Source: Lancefieldella parvula
GTDB lineage: Bacteria > Actinomycetota > Coriobacteriia > Coriobacteriales > Atopobiaceae
DNA length: 64,000 nucleotides
NCBI GenBank assembly: GCA_023300185.1
Contig: CP097092.1
Span: forward strand, 1-64,000
Direction of reading: 5' to 3'
The notes beneath the pieces are model-generated. The model was not told the DNA's origin, made no database searches, and was given only the letters and a program-made list of their open reading frames with translations. Shown here in pieces: positions 45,231 to 54,248 of the stretch. The translations under genes and the position numbers were made by a program. Position 1 is the first letter of the stretch; every line of letters begins with the position of its first letter.

Positions 45231-45584
45231 TTAGTTTGTTGCCAAATAACTCGCATCAATCCATTGGCAGAGTTCATCAAAGTCAATTGAGCCATCTAAA
45301 AGCACGGAAATCCAATGCTCTTTATTCATGTGGTACGCAGGCAAATAACCATCTTGATGTAGAAGCATTTCCAGAAGAAATGGATCATCTATTTTCACAT
45401 TAACAAGATCTTTGCGTCTGGATTCCTCCAGACCTAGCTTTTGACCAGGTACATCAGCAACAAGCGCAAACCACTTATTATTGTGTGGGTGGCGTAAAAC
45501 AGCATACGTTGGAGCTGTCGAGAAGGGATAGTCGGGGTTTATGCCGTACTGATTTGCAACGTAATCAAACAGCTTTTCTCGCAT
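45231..45584 (-). CDS. MmcQ/YjbR-family protein
   Basis: The 117-residue product matches the MmcQ/YjbR fold (LFDYVANQYG, YAVLRHPHNNKWFALV, NVKIDDP, GYLPAYHMNKEHWISVLLDG). Structures of the family suggest a DNA-binding-like double-wing fold, but the role is unknown. ATG 45584 follows GGGAGG. It is upstream of the SemiSWEET gene in the same direction. Confidence 0.88.
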   Translation of the reverse strand: MREKLFDYVANQYGINPDYPFSTAPTYAVLRHPHNNKWFALVADVPGQKLGLEESRRKDLVNVKIDDPFLLEMLLHQDGYLPAYHMNKEHWISVLLDGSIDFDELCQWIDASYLATN

Positions 45585-45733
45585 AATCTGGCCTCCCTAG
45601 TCCATATTTTATTACATACAAGACGTTCTTTATAGTGAGTCGGAAATTGCTATTATCCTCAGTATATACGCCCTAAACAGCTATACTAAATGTGTCTGTG
45701 TATGTAATAAAAAGTCCAAGTGAAGGGCGTCAT

Positions 45734-46357
45734 ATGAGCCGAGTTTCTCGTAGAGAAGATGAGTTCTACAGCATGTTCTCTGAGTTTTCTGCACTGATTG
45801 TTTCTACAGCAAAACTGTTTGTCTCCTATATGGAGTCATTCCCAAGTTCAGAAGATTATGAAGTCCAGATTAAGAACTATGAGACACTCTGCGATGACCA
45901 GGTAGGAAAGATTATTTCCACCCTCAACACATCCTTTATCACGCCATTTGATCGTGAGGACATCTCACGCCTTGCCCTGCTTATGGACGAGATTGCAGAC
46001 GGCATTGAAAGTGTCTCTGCGCATCTCAGCATGTATGACATCAAAGAGATGCGTCCAGAGGCAGTTCAGGTAGCTCATCTGATTCTGTTTGCATCAGAGG
46101 AGCTGCAGAAAGCCTTTGATCGTCTCCCTGATTATCACAAGGATGACTCAGTCATTCGTCATACGCGCTCTGCAAATGAGTATGAGGACCAGGGCGATGT
46201 TGTCTATCGCAACGCTCTGAGCTCTATCTTCAGAAATGTTGATGATCCAATTGAGGTTCTTAAGTGGAAGAGCCTTTTGGATAGACTTGAGTCTACTCTT
46301 GACGCTTGCAAGCATGTTGCAAACGCCGTTCAGAATGTTATCGTGAAAAATGGCTAG
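45734..46357 (+). CDS. DUF47/PhoU-like Pit accessory protein
   Basis: The 207-residue all-helical product resembles DUF47 proteins, PhoU relatives that work with Pit phosphate transporters. Helical blocks such as FYSMFSEFSALIVSTAKLF and DREDISRLALLMDEIADGIE match the family pattern. I chose ATG 45734 with GAAGGG upstream over GTG/other start 45692. Its end overlaps pit by 8 bp, which supports a joint role in phosphate uptake. Confidence 0.9.
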   Translation: MSRVSRREDEFYSMFSEFSALIVSTAKLFVSYMESFPSSEDYEVQIKNYETLCDDQVGKIISTLNTSFITPFDREDISRLALLMDEIADGIESVSAHLSMYDIKEMRPEAVQVAHLILFASEELQKAFDRLPDYHKDDSVIRHTRSANEYEDQGDVVYRNALSSIFRNVDDPIEVLKWKSLLDRLESTLDACKHVANAVQNVIVKNG

Positions 46358-47345
46358 CATCCTGCTTATTGCGGTACTTGTTTCCGCTCTGATATTTGAG
46401 TTCATTAACGGCTTCCATGACACCGCAAATGCCATTGCTACCACGGTGTATACCAAGGCTTTGCCTCTACGCACAGCAATTATCATGTCGGCTATCATGA
46501 ACTTTATCGGCGCGCTTATGAGCGAGAAAGTTGCTATGACCATTGCGTCTGGTCTGGTTGATATTCAGCTACAGCTTTACGTTATTTTTGCTGCATTGAT
46601 GGGTGCTATTATTTGGGACCTCTTTACCTGGTGGTTCTCAATCCCAAGTTCATCTTCTCATGCACTTATTGGCAGCCTTATTGGTGCAACCATTGTTTTT
46701 ACCGGCAGTACAGGTCACATTCTTTGGGCGGGTGTCCTAGAGAAAGTTGTTATTCCTCTGTTTACTTCGCCTCTTATTGGTATGGCCCTGGGCTACTTTA
46801 TTATGAAACTGGTGTTTGAGATTTTTGCTGACTGGCCACCTAAAAAGGCAAATGGTCTCTTCCACCGTCTTCAGGTGCTCTCAGCTGCGTTTATGGCATA
46901 CAGCCACGGTAATAATGACGCTCAGAAGACTATGGGAATCATCACGTTGGCGCTGGTAACCGCCGGTCTTCACGACCCTTCTAACGGCATTCCTCTGTGG
47001 GTCAAGCTTCTCTGCGCTACAACTATGGCACTGGGTACGTCCATTGGCGGCGGCCGCATTATGCGTACCGTTGGCGATGGCGTTACCAAGCTCACGCCAG
47101 TTATTGGCTTTGTCGCCGAAACAAGTTCTACCGTTGCAATTGAGATTATGACTGCACTTGGAGCACCAGTTTCCACTACACAGGTCATCACCACATCCAT
47201 CATGGGCGCAGGATCTGCTCGTCGTCGCAGCTCCGTACGCTGGGGCGTTGCGCGCAAGATTATTGCCGCCTGGTTTGTGACGCTGCCAGCCACCATGGCG
47301 CTCGGTGGACTTATTGCATTCCTGACCAGCTTTGTTCTGGCATAA
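46350..47345 (+). CDS. Inorganic phosphate transporter, Pit family
   Basis: The 331-residue membrane protein has the duplicated PiT signature: FEFINGFHDTANAIATTVYTK near the N-terminus and FMAYSHGNNDAQKTMGII in the second half. It takes up phosphate with a cation. It is coupled to the DUF47 gene by an 8-bp overlap; trmL follows after 3 bp, so all three may be cotranscribed. Confidence 0.94.
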   Translation: MASILLIAVLVSALIFEFINGFHDTANAIATTVYTKALPLRTAIIMSAIMNFIGALMSEKVAMTIASGLVDIQLQLYVIFAALMGAIIWDLFTWWFSIPSSSSHALIGSLIGATIVFTGSTGHILWAGVLEKVVIPLFTSPLIGMALGYFIMKLVFEIFADWPPKKANGLFHRLQVLSAAFMAYSHGNNDAQKTMGIITLALVTAGLHDPSNGIPLWVKLLCATTMALGTSIGGGRIMRTVGDGVTKLTPVIGFVAETSSTVAIEIMTALGAPVSTTQVITTSIMGAGSARRRSSVRWGVARKIIAAWFVTLPATMALGGLIAFLTSFVLA

Positions 47346-47348
47346 CCT

Positions 47349-48044
47349 ATGCTCAACGTTGTACTGGTAGAGCCCGAGATTCCTGCAAATACGGGAAACA
47401 TTGGCCGCACCTGCGTAGTGAGCGGGACTCACTTGCACTTAGTGGGCCCATTGGGTTTCTCGCTTGATGACAAAAGCCTCAAACGAGCAGGTATGGCCTA
47501 TTGGCAAAGCCTTGACGTTTCTGTCTACGATAATTGGGATCAATTTCTGGAGAAGAACGGTCTTGCCCAAGCATCTGGTGCACCTGCTGGGGACGCTGCA
47601 CACGACGCTGTTGCCGCTGCAGGCACCGCTTCCAACGGTGTTTTTACGGCCAGTAGATCTCCACTACATTTTCTGACTAAGAAAGCTAAGAAGACCTACA
47701 CGCAGGCAACGTATCATGATGGCGATTACCTCATCTTTGGTAAAGAAAGCCTGGGATTATCTGAGGAGCTTCTGGCACAGCACGCGGATGAGTGCGAGAG
47801 AATCCCTATGCTGCAAGATTCTGCCAGCCTGGTCAATCGCGAGGACTGGAGTCAAAAGCACGACGTGCTTGACGGTGATGATCAGTACTCTCATCCAGCG
47901 CTTTTGCAGCAGGATATCTGCGGAAACTTTATTGACCCTAATGAGTTCTCGGTCAGTGCGCTTAACGTTTCAAACGCCGCCGCTATTGTGCTGTATGAGG
48001 CGCTGCGACAGATTGGCTTTCCGGGAATGGATGCTGGGGAGTAA
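47349..48044 (+). CDS. tRNA (cytidine/uridine-2'-O)-methyltransferase TrmL-like (SPOUT)
   Basis: The 231-residue product is a SPOUT methyltransferase of the TrmL branch, which methylates the 2'-O of wobble nucleotide 34. Conserved parts: NVVLVEPEIPANTGNIGRTC, LHLVGPLGF, AGMAYWQ, DYLIFGKESLGLSEELL and VSALNVSNAAAIVLYEALRQ. It is longer than the usual ~155 because of an Ala/Gly-rich insert (about 75-100) and an extra segment near 155-190. A terminator follows. Confidence 0.9.
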   Translation: MLNVVLVEPEIPANTGNIGRTCVVSGTHLHLVGPLGFSLDDKSLKRAGMAYWQSLDVSVYDNWDQFLEKNGLAQASGAPAGDAAHDAVAAAGTASNGVFTASRSPLHFLTKKAKKTYTQATYHDGDYLIFGKESLGLSEELLAQHADECERIPMLQDSASLVNREDWSQKHDVLDGDDQYSHPALLQQDICGNFIDPNEFSVSALNVSNAAAIVLYEALRQIGFPGMDAGE

Positions 48045-48095
48045 TTTTCTGGCTAGAGCTGTGTCTGTCTCCGACTTCCTCAAGAATACGTAAAC

Positions 48096-48127
48096 AAAAA
48101 CCCGAGTGCGAGGCACCCGGGTTTTGT
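48096..48127. terminator. Bidirectional terminator between trmL and the surface-protein gene
   Basis: AAAACCCGAGTGC (48097-48109) pairs with GCACCCGGGTTTT (48113-48125 approx.), with T-rich runs on both strands. It serves the convergent genes. Confidence 0.88.
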
Positions 48128-48147
48128 AGTTGCATTAGAACTTTCTG

Positions 48148-50727
48148 TTATGCTTGGGTTCTTTTCCTACGACGCAAAACAAGAGAAGTTCCCAGGGAAG
48201 CCACAGAGGTTAGAGCTGTGCTAACAAGAATCACGCTTGAAGCATCGCCAGTCTCGGGCAGAGAGCTTTTACGCTTTGCTGGGGTCTGAGGTACTGCAGG
48301 CGCTTCAGGGTTCTTTGTGTAGTAGAACGTGTACTCAAGCTGGTCAGCAGAAACATATCCAGTGCTGTCACCCTGAAGTGTGTAACCGTCAATCTCACGA
48401 GCAGAAACATTCTGCAGGTTGAGCGTCTGGCTGCCAATAATATCGTCGGAATGGATTTGCTCACCAGTCTGTGCGTCAACGTAATGGACGGTATAGCTGT
48501 AGCGAGCTTCCTTGCTATACGTGAAGGTCAAGACGTTATTCTCGGCGTTTTCGTCAAGAACCATAGAGCGAGAAGAAACGTCTACATAGGCGTAGTCTCC
48601 GCGATCAGCTGCGTCGAGAGCCCACTTGCTGACAAGAGAACCGATTGGAGCAGTCTCAGTTGTGGTTGAGAGAATCTGGCCGTCATCTGTCTGGTGAATG
48701 ACCGTGTAGGAGACGGAAGAATCGTTCTTCTTCCAGAGTGCGTGAAGGGTAATATCACCTGTAACTGCTGCGGAGAAGCTGTATACAGAGGGGTTACCAT
48801 TGGTGTAGAGAATCCAGCCAGCAAAGGTGTAGCCCTCTCGTATAGGATCAGCGGGCTTGGTAGCTGCGTCTCCGTAGGTGAGCTCCTGCGAGTTGACTGG
48901 TGAACCACCCTCAGAGTCAAAGGTAACGGTTGCGGTTAGAGGCACCCATTTGGCATACAACACGGTATTGGTTGCAGGCATAGTGGTGTCGGTAACAGGA
49001 GTACCCACAGTCTCTGAATTGTCGTACCAGCCCTTGAAAACATAACCAGGACGTGGAGAAGTTAAAGAGGTGCCAGGAACATCGGTGCTGGCATTAAAGG
49101 GCTCTCCAAAGAGATGAGAGTGCGTAGCAACAGTTGTACCAGAGCTTACGTAGGTAACGGTATAGGTATTGCGCTTATAGCGGTGCTCAATCAAGTTGGA
49201 ATTGTAATCAGTGATGAGGTAGTCGTAGTTGTATGGCTGCCAACTGGTCCAACCAAGTGCATCGTAATTGGTTCCATCAAAATGGCCAATGCTCATGCGA
49301 TAGCCGTCATACGAAAAACCAGGATGTTTATTCTCGCTTTCAAGATATCCGTCACCATCGTTGTTTGCAATTTCTGTAATCATGCCAGGTCGAGAAAGCG
49401 TGTGATCTCCGCCCATATTGTAGGTACCATCAAGATTTTGATAGTAGTAGAAGCGATAACGTGGACCAAGAGCAGTGGAATTGGTATATCGACCATAAAT
49501 TTCAAGCACATTATCTGCAGTGATTGTGGATCCTGGGTCAGTTGTTTTTGCTTGGACGGTGGTTGCAGTACCGCCAACACCAGGGATTATGCCGTACCAA
49601 TAGTAGGTTCCAGAAGGGTCATCTGCACGCATGGCGGCAAGCATGTCGTCGCTGTACTTGTTGCCGGTATTGGGATTAATGGCGTAAGGATTAAACGCCT
49701 CACCATAACGAAGCGTAAGCGTTGCAAGAATGGAGCCATTTCTCTTTGGACGCACGTTAACGGTGATTGTTGCAAGGTTGTAGTAAACGTTAATAGTGGT
49801 GGAGCCATCTGCTGCAATAGGAGTTGGATCGCTTTCGTGACTGTATGTTTCAAAGCGGAAAACGCCTGTATTTGGCTGGACGGGAGCAGTTGCAGTCATT
49901 GTTCCAACAGTTCCGGAAGCTGCGGTGGTTGTAACGTAGTTGTAGTCAGAAGGGTTGTTTGGATCCTGAATAAAATAGGCGTAGTGATACGTTGCTGTTG
50001 CTGGAGTCCAAAGTGCCTTTGCAGTAACAGGCTCTTGAGGCATGGTGGTAGGCAAAGAATCTGCAATACCATCGTCATTAAGGTCCCAACCAGCAAAGGT
50101 ATAGCCAGTTCGTGTTGGGTTGGGGACGGCAGGAACAGGATCTCCTGGATTTCCAATTACAGGAGACAGCTCACTGCCGGAAGTTGAGAAATAAATTGCG
50201 CTGCGAGGATTGCGGTCATAGTAAATGTACTTAACAGTCTTGCCATCTGCGGTAACCTTGAGCGAAAGGTCTGTAGTTGTGCGCACAAAACCTGGATAGG
50301 TGACATCGGAAGCAGTAACAATCGAATCGGGCACACCGTAATTTTCTTCGGAGGACGCCTCAACATAATTGCCGGTAGTCATTTCCTTCATGCGCTTAAC
50401 GGTGTAGGTAACATAACCAGGCATGTAATAGACGGTCTGTTTAATGTAGTGATCTGAGCCAGAAGCAACGCCAGTAACAGTTGCTTGAGCAGGATCTTCC
50501 AGGTCATAGCCGGTGATTGTTGGAGAGGTAACAGACCAAGATTCTCCCTCATTTACAACTTGTTTAGAAGGAGCGTGAATCTCTTCGTCGTTTAATACGT
50601 TAACGTACGAGACAACAACGGAGTATTTACCCGCGTCTTCAATAGATTCAGCAATTGCAGATGCAGGCAGACTGCTCAAAACAAGAGCAAGAGCAAATAA
50701 AATGCTCAAAACTTTCTTAGCGCGCAT
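48148..50727 (-). CDS. LPETG-anchored surface protein with InlB-type and MucBP-like repeats
   Basis: The 859-residue product has a signal peptide (MRAKKVLSILFALALVLSS... SAIAES), several Listeria-Bacteroides/InlB-type repeats (GYTFAGWDLNDDG, GYVFKGWYDN, GYTFAGWILYTNG, each near ATVTFDSEGG-like strands), MucBP-like segments (YSYTVHYVDAQTGEQI), and a sorting signal LPETG followed by a hydrophobic stretch and RRRKR. It is therefore predicted to be wall-anchored by sortase and to act at the host or biofilm surface. ATG 50727 follows GAGGAG. It lies next to a duplicated, rearranged region. Confidence 0.93.
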   Translation of the reverse strand: MRAKKVLSILFALALVLSSLPASAIAESIEDAGKYSVVVSYVNVLNDEEIHAPSKQVVNEGESWSVTSPTITGYDLEDPAQATVTGVASGSDHYIKQTVYYMPGYVTYTVKRMKEMTTGNYVEASSEENYGVPDSIVTASDVTYPGFVRTTTDLSLKVTADGKTVKYIYYDRNPRSAIYFSTSGSELSPVIGNPGDPVPAVPNPTRTGYTFAGWDLNDDGIADSLPTTMPQEPVTAKALWTPATATYHYAYFIQDPNNPSDYNYVTTTAASGTVGTMTATAPVQPNTGVFRFETYSHESDPTPIAADGSTTINVYYNLATITVNVRPKRNGSILATLTLRYGEAFNPYAINPNTGNKYSDDMLAAMRADDPSGTYYWYGIIPGVGGTATTVQAKTTDPGSTITADNVLEIYGRYTNSTALGPRYRFYYYQNLDGTYNMGGDHTLSRPGMITEIANNDGDGYLESENKHPGFSYDGYRMSIGHFDGTNYDALGWTSWQPYNYDYLITDYNSNLIEHRYKRNTYTVTYVSSGTTVATHSHLFGEPFNASTDVPGTSLTSPRPGYVFKGWYDNSETVGTPVTDTTMPATNTVLYAKWVPLTATVTFDSEGGSPVNSQELTYGDAATKPADPIREGYTFAGWILYTNGNPSVYSFSAAVTGDITLHALWKKNDSSVSYTVIHQTDDGQILSTTTETAPIGSLVSKWALDAADRGDYAYVDVSSRSMVLDENAENNVLTFTYSKEARYSYTVHYVDAQTGEQIHSDDIIGSQTLNLQNVSAREIDGYTLQGDSTGYVSADQLEYTFYYTKNPEAPAVPQTPAKRKSSLPETGDASSVILVSTALTSVASLGTSLVLRRRKRTQA

Positions 50728-50820
50728 TATTTCTCCTCAAACAGCAACAAGATAGGTAAATCATAATAAATGGCGAGAAGGATTTGCTGTTCAAGCTGCA
50801 AATTGACCGTATATACACAA

Positions 50821-50852
50821 TCCACTTCTCCTTAAGTTGCAGGAGAAGTGGA
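50821..50852 (-). other. 12-bp hairpin downstream of the CPBP tail copy
   Basis: TCCACTTCTCCT (50821-50832) pairs perfectly with AGGAGAAGTGGA (50841-50852). It is the counterpart of the hairpin at 51412-51450, carried along in the duplication. Function could be termination of minus-strand transcripts. Confidence 0.6.
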
Positions 50853-50895
50853 CGAGAAGGTCAAACTTTCTGTGAAATTCAGCGTAGTATGAAAT

Positions 50896-51099
50896 TTATA
50901 GATCTGTACTTGCAGGTTCAGCGGGTTTCTCGGCAGATTTCTTTACAAAGAGCTTGCCAGATTTCTTGAGCTGATAGGCAAGAATCATGATGGTTGCCAG
51001 CATAACAATCGTGCAAACGATGGAACCTTCTGCGCCAAAGCTACCGCCGGTAAGCCAATCTGGGCCACTGCCAGGAGAAAAATAGAAATCCGGTGGCAT
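50896..51099 (-). pseudogene. Duplicated C-terminal fragment of the CPBP protease gene
   Basis: From SPGSGPDWLTGGSFGAEGS to the end, the 67-codon frame matches the C-terminal part of the CPBP-family protein at 51502 with high identity at both DNA and protein level (by eye about 88% over some 165 bp). It has no plausible start of its own: its first codons lie in a terminator. It is a decayed duplicate; the last membrane helix and Lys-rich tail are kept. Confidence 0.8.
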
Positions 51100-51120
51100 T
51101 TTTCATGTCACCAGATTTCT
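51084..51120 (-). terminator. Terminator of the SemiSWEET gene (minus strand)
   Basis: On the minus strand AGAAATCTGGTG pairs with CACCGGATTTCT (one G-T/C mismatch allowed), followed by ATTTTTCT. It overlaps the head of the CPBP fragment. Confidence 0.7.
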
Positions 51121-51143
51121 AATGTAAAGTTGCTGTTTAGCTG

Positions 51144-51407
51144 TTATAAAGCAGTAAGGAACGTCAAACCGCCCAAAATTACACCAGCAGTATTTGGGAT
51201 AATAAGAATCCAGTCCTTTTTGGGCTCTTTAGTCCAACCATAGATGACCCAAATGAGACAAGAAACTGCTGCAAATAGCGGCTGAAAAGGTTGAGCCTTT
51301 ACGCCCTGTAGATTTGCAATAATTTGTGGAATATAAGCGATAAAAACAAATACTCCGATAAAAGCTCCGATAGAGCCTACAAATAGATTGATTTGTTTCT
51401 TTGACAT
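51144..51407 (-). CDS. SemiSWEET-family sugar transporter
   Basis: The 87-residue product has three membrane helices, the PQ motif YIPQIIANLQG in the first and LIWVIYGWTKEPKKDW after the second, as in SemiSWEET proteins. ATG 51407 follows AGGAGG, which lies in the 3' arm of a perfect hairpin, so initiation may be controlled by RNA folding. It is the second SemiSWEET in the window and lies inside the duplicated CPBP-tail region. Confidence 0.9.
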   Translation of the reverse strand: MSKKQINLFVGSIGAFIGVFVFIAYIPQIIANLQGVKAQPFQPLFAAVSCLIWVIYGWTKEPKKDWILIIPNTAGVILGGLTFLTAL

Positions 51408-51411
51408 AAAA

Positions 51412-51450
51412 CACCTCCTCCTTTGTTATTTTAATTAGAAGGAGGAGGTG
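51412..51450 (-). promoter_or_regulatory. Hairpin that contains the SemiSWEET ribosome binding site
   Basis: On the minus strand CACCTCCTCCTT pairs perfectly with AAGGAGGAGGTG, a 12-bp stem with a ~15-nt AT-rich loop; the 3' arm is the Shine-Dalgarno sequence and is followed by TTTT-ATG. The same structure could end the upstream CPBP transcript and mask the SemiSWEET start. Confidence 0.75.
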
Positions 51451-51501
51451 ACGAAAGAGTTACCCTATCCGTGAAATTAGAATTTAATAAAATTGGGTTA
51501 G

Positions 51502-52492
51502 TTATGAAGAAGCGTTTGCGGCCTCAGCGGGTTTCTCGGTAGGCTTCTTTGTAAAGAGCTTGCCAGATTTCTTGAGCTGATAGGCAAGAATCAGGATAGT
51601 TACTAGCATAACAAGCGTGCAGACGATGGAGCCTTCTGCGCCAAAGCTACCGCCGGTAAGCCAATCCGGGCCACTGCCAGGAGCAAACTGCAGCAAAGAA
51701 CTGCCTGTAGTGCTACCGCTTACCAGAACGCCAAAGATGATTGCCCTGAGCAAAGTTCCAAGCTCCATGAATGCCAGCAGCTCCCCAGAGATTGTCTGTT
51801 TTGATGATGTAGAACGTTTCCAAGACGCCAAAAAGAATTAGGTCGATCAGGGATTGCATAGTAAAGCCGCTGTTAAACATATGGAGAAGACCAAATAGAC
51901 TGCTCGAAACCACGATTGCAATAATTTTATTGGACTTCTCTGCCATGACAGGAAGAAGCCAGCCCCTCGTGATAAGTTCTTCTGTTCCGCCCTGAATCAG
52001 CCAAAACGGAATAGTGAGAAGAACAAAGCCGAATGCATAAGGCGTAAAAGTAGTGCCAACTAATTGATAAGATCCGGTCAAAATGAGGATCAACATCACA
52101 ACAGAGAAGAGAAGAATTCCTAGACCAAAGCCTTTGAACAGCTCTTTCTTCCAGTTGTCTTTGTAAAATCCTAGAGTAGCAATCGGACGTTTTTCAAAGA
52201 GTTTTACCCACAGGAAAAAGAGACCTGCAATAAAGACAAAGGAAAGAAGCGTTACCAGAAGATAGTAGTCTCCAAAAATCTCTCTCAGATTGAGGGAATC
52301 GGAAAGGCGATCTGGAAGCTCTGGGTGTGTCATGTAGTAAGGGGCAATAATAAGAGCTGCTGAGATGGACATTACAATAGCGCCAATAATTTGTCCAACA
52401 ACCAACAAGAAAACGGCTAAAAAGGGACTAAGCCAAGCTGGAGTTAGTCTCTTTGCCTGCTTGACGTCGGAAAACATGCGATTTTCTTGCAT
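51502..52492 (-). pseudogene. CPBP-family intramembrane metalloprotease, frameshifted
   Basis: The first frame (from ATG 52492) holds about eight hydrophobic segments and all CPBP motifs: EELITRG (EExxxR), FGLLH (FxxxH) and HGAWN (HxxxN). A +1 shift near 51740-51755 (for instance in GGG) moves the last part, FGVLVSGSTTGSS... to the Lys/Ala-rich tail, to another frame. Joined length is about 329 residues. CPBP proteases process prenylated or bacteriocin-related peptides; the target here is unknown. Motifs are intact, so the lesion is recent or a sequencing error. Confidence 0.87.
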
Positions 52493-52579
52493 AAAAAACT
52501 CCTAGTTAACGTGCTCAAAGCGCGTCATGTTGATGGCAAAATTTTAGCGACGGTGCAGGCAGATAGCGTCTACCTGCAA

Positions 52580-53188
52580 TTAGTTCTCTTTATACTCTAA
52601 GAGAAAATCGCAGCAATCGCCACCATGGCCTATGGTTTTTGTGCGGCCCCAGATAAGCTGCGGATGCAGATTGCCATATCCCGCATCGTCACTGTCACAG
52701 TATGCAGCGGTTATTTCGGGGCAGCCGTATTTTTTGGTTATCTCATAGTAGGGGCAGCTCACAATATTGAGGCGAGCTTCGTTACCATGACTCTCTGGAT
52801 ATTCAAAGGCAAATCCTGCGCTTGATGTGCAGCTTTTCTCGATACCTGATTTAAAGAGGCTAGGAAACTTGCGCGCAAGACCAAACGTTTTGATGGCCCA
52901 TTGGAACAGAGGAACTCGCTTGGCGGCAAAGCGCTGGAAGTATTCGCGGATATACCAGACGGCTTTCTCTTGAGAAACGCCCTCCGCGAGCAGGGCTTCA
53001 TATACTGCAATACCAGGGTAAATGCGCTTATAAGAGTGTGCGCGGAGTTCTTTGGGATCGGACGCGTTTTCTGCACAGAGCGCTTCGTATCGCCTCTGAG
53101 CTGCCTGCGCAATCTGATCTGCTTTTGCTTTGCCGAGGTCTTCAGAGACTATCGCGCACGTTTCTTTGATGAGCTGCTGAACTTTCAT
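52580..53188 (-). CDS. L-2-amino-thiazoline-4-carboxylate hydrolase-like protein
   Basis: The 202-residue product matches the ATC hydrolase-like family (PF14196 type): NIVSCPYYEITKKYGCPEI, YCDSDDAGYGNLHPQL and GGDCCDFLLEY are the conserved blocks, with several Cys that may bind metal. In Pseudomonas the enzyme opens a thiazoline ring on the way to cysteine; many relatives have unknown substrates. ATG 53188 is chosen over an in-frame start at 53278 because the family begins there and GAGG precedes it. Confidence 0.82.
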   Translation of the reverse strand: MKVQQLIKETCAIVSEDLGKAKADQIAQAAQRRYEALCAENASDPKELRAHSYKRIYPGIAVYEALLAEGVSQEKAVWYIREYFQRFAAKRVPLFQWAIKTFGLARKFPSLFKSGIEKSCTSSAGFAFEYPESHGNEARLNIVSCPYYEITKKYGCPEITAAYCDSDDAGYGNLHPQLIWGRTKTIGHGGDCCDFLLEYKEN

Positions 53189-53299
53189 ATGAGCCTCACT
53201 AATTGTAGAAATGCCCTGATGAAAAGCTAAGTAGTGCACGTTAACAATTGTACGCTTAATTTTTACGGAACGCAGCAAGTGCGGATGTCCAGCGATGGT

Positions 53300-54067
53300 T
53301 TAGGTAAAGTTCTTTACTATCTCCAGTCCAAGAAGCAGTGCCTTTTCATGGGAGTCTTTGCCAAAGTCCCTCTCGTCATATTCATGAACGTTTGCCAAAG
53401 AGTCTGCCGTAAAAAGGAACTGTCCAAACTGAGCTCCTCGTTTTCTGCAGCAGGCGGCTAGTGCCGAGCATTCCATTTCTACAACTGAGCATCCTTCTTG
53501 CAGGCGATACTCAACCATATCTTTTGTCTCACGGAAGAAGCCATCAGTAGTCCAGGTAGTACACGTTTCAAAGGGGAGGCCGCCCTGTCTGAAGGTCTCT
53601 TCTATGATAGAAATTGGCTCTTCATCGAGCTCTATATATCTTGATGCCGGAAGATAGTGATAGGACGTTCCTTCCGCTCTAAGAGCCTTAGTTGGGACGA
53701 GAAAAGCATTTTCTTGTATCTCTTTCAGAACGCCGCATGAACCAACTGCAATTACTTTCTTGCATCCACAGGTAACCAGTATGTCCATAACCTGTGTGGA
53801 TGAAGCAGATCCAGTAGGGGATTGAACTAAACAGATTTTCTCGCCATATGAATCTAAAACGTAGACTTTAATATCTCGAGAAACGGTCACGATTGTTTCT
53901 ACGACTTCTGCTCCGTGCTGGTTGGCGTAATCATGGACAACGTCTCCGAGAAATGCAAAGAGGCACTTTTCTGGCAGCTGGCCTGCGGTCCATTCGTGAT
54001 CTGCTGAAATAACCTCTGAGGAGGTATCGTCATATTCTAAAAGAGGTATTTCGTTTTTTATAATCAC
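53300..54067 (-). CDS. Nucleoside phosphorylase (PNP/UDP family)
   Basis: The 255-residue product has the family fold: VIAVGSCGVLKE (phosphate-side Gly motif), GTSYHY, and CSVVEMECSALAACCRKRG, where the Glu-Met-Glu block binds ribose. It cleaves purine or uridine nucleosides with phosphate; the base specificity is not clear from the sequence. ATG 54067 follows GGGAGC-like bases weakly. It stands alone between two minus-strand genes and the toxin-antitoxin pair. Confidence 0.88.
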   Translation of the reverse strand: MIIKNEIPLLEYDDTSSEVISADHEWTAGQLPEKCLFAFLGDVVHDYANQHGAEVVETIVTVSRDIKVYVLDSYGEKICLVQSPTGSASSTQVMDILVTCGCKKVIAVGSCGVLKEIQENAFLVPTKALRAEGTSYHYLPASRYIELDEEPISIIEETFRQGGLPFETCTTWTTDGFFRETKDMVEYRLQEGCSVVEMECSALAACCRKRGAQFGQFLFTADSLANVHEYDERDFGKDSHEKALLLGLEIVKNFT

Positions 54068-54196
54068 GGGAGCTCCTGAGTTGTAAGTGCCTTTGAGAAG
54101 TCTACCATCATTAAACGTTGCACTTGCTTTGAGAATTCAAGAGGAAAAAACGTCGGACAAACAAAACAAATTCGAAAACTACATCTGCTATATTGC

Positions 54197-54247
54197 TTGA
54201 CAACGTATACCATTTGTATCAGAATCGCCTTAAAAAGGAGCTGATAC
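54197..54247 (+). promoter_or_regulatory. Promoter and probable operator of the RelB/YafQ module
   Basis: TTGACA at 54197-54202 is a consensus -35. GTATCAG (54216-54222) and CTGATAC (54241-54247) form an inverted repeat that flanks the ribosome binding site AAAGGAG, and GTATAC sits upstream. RelB/DinJ antitoxins autoregulate by binding palindromes near their start. Confidence 0.65.
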
Positions 54248-54248
54248 T

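Noticed and set aside
49114..50187. 357-codon frame antisense to the LPETG protein gene
   Set aside because: Cys/Val/Ile-rich product typical of antisense reading of a Thr/Tyr/Gly-rich surface protein; no ribosome binding site.
50896..51099. Independent small membrane protein gene
   Set aside because: It is a truncated copy of the CPBP 3' end, and its apparent start lies inside a terminator.
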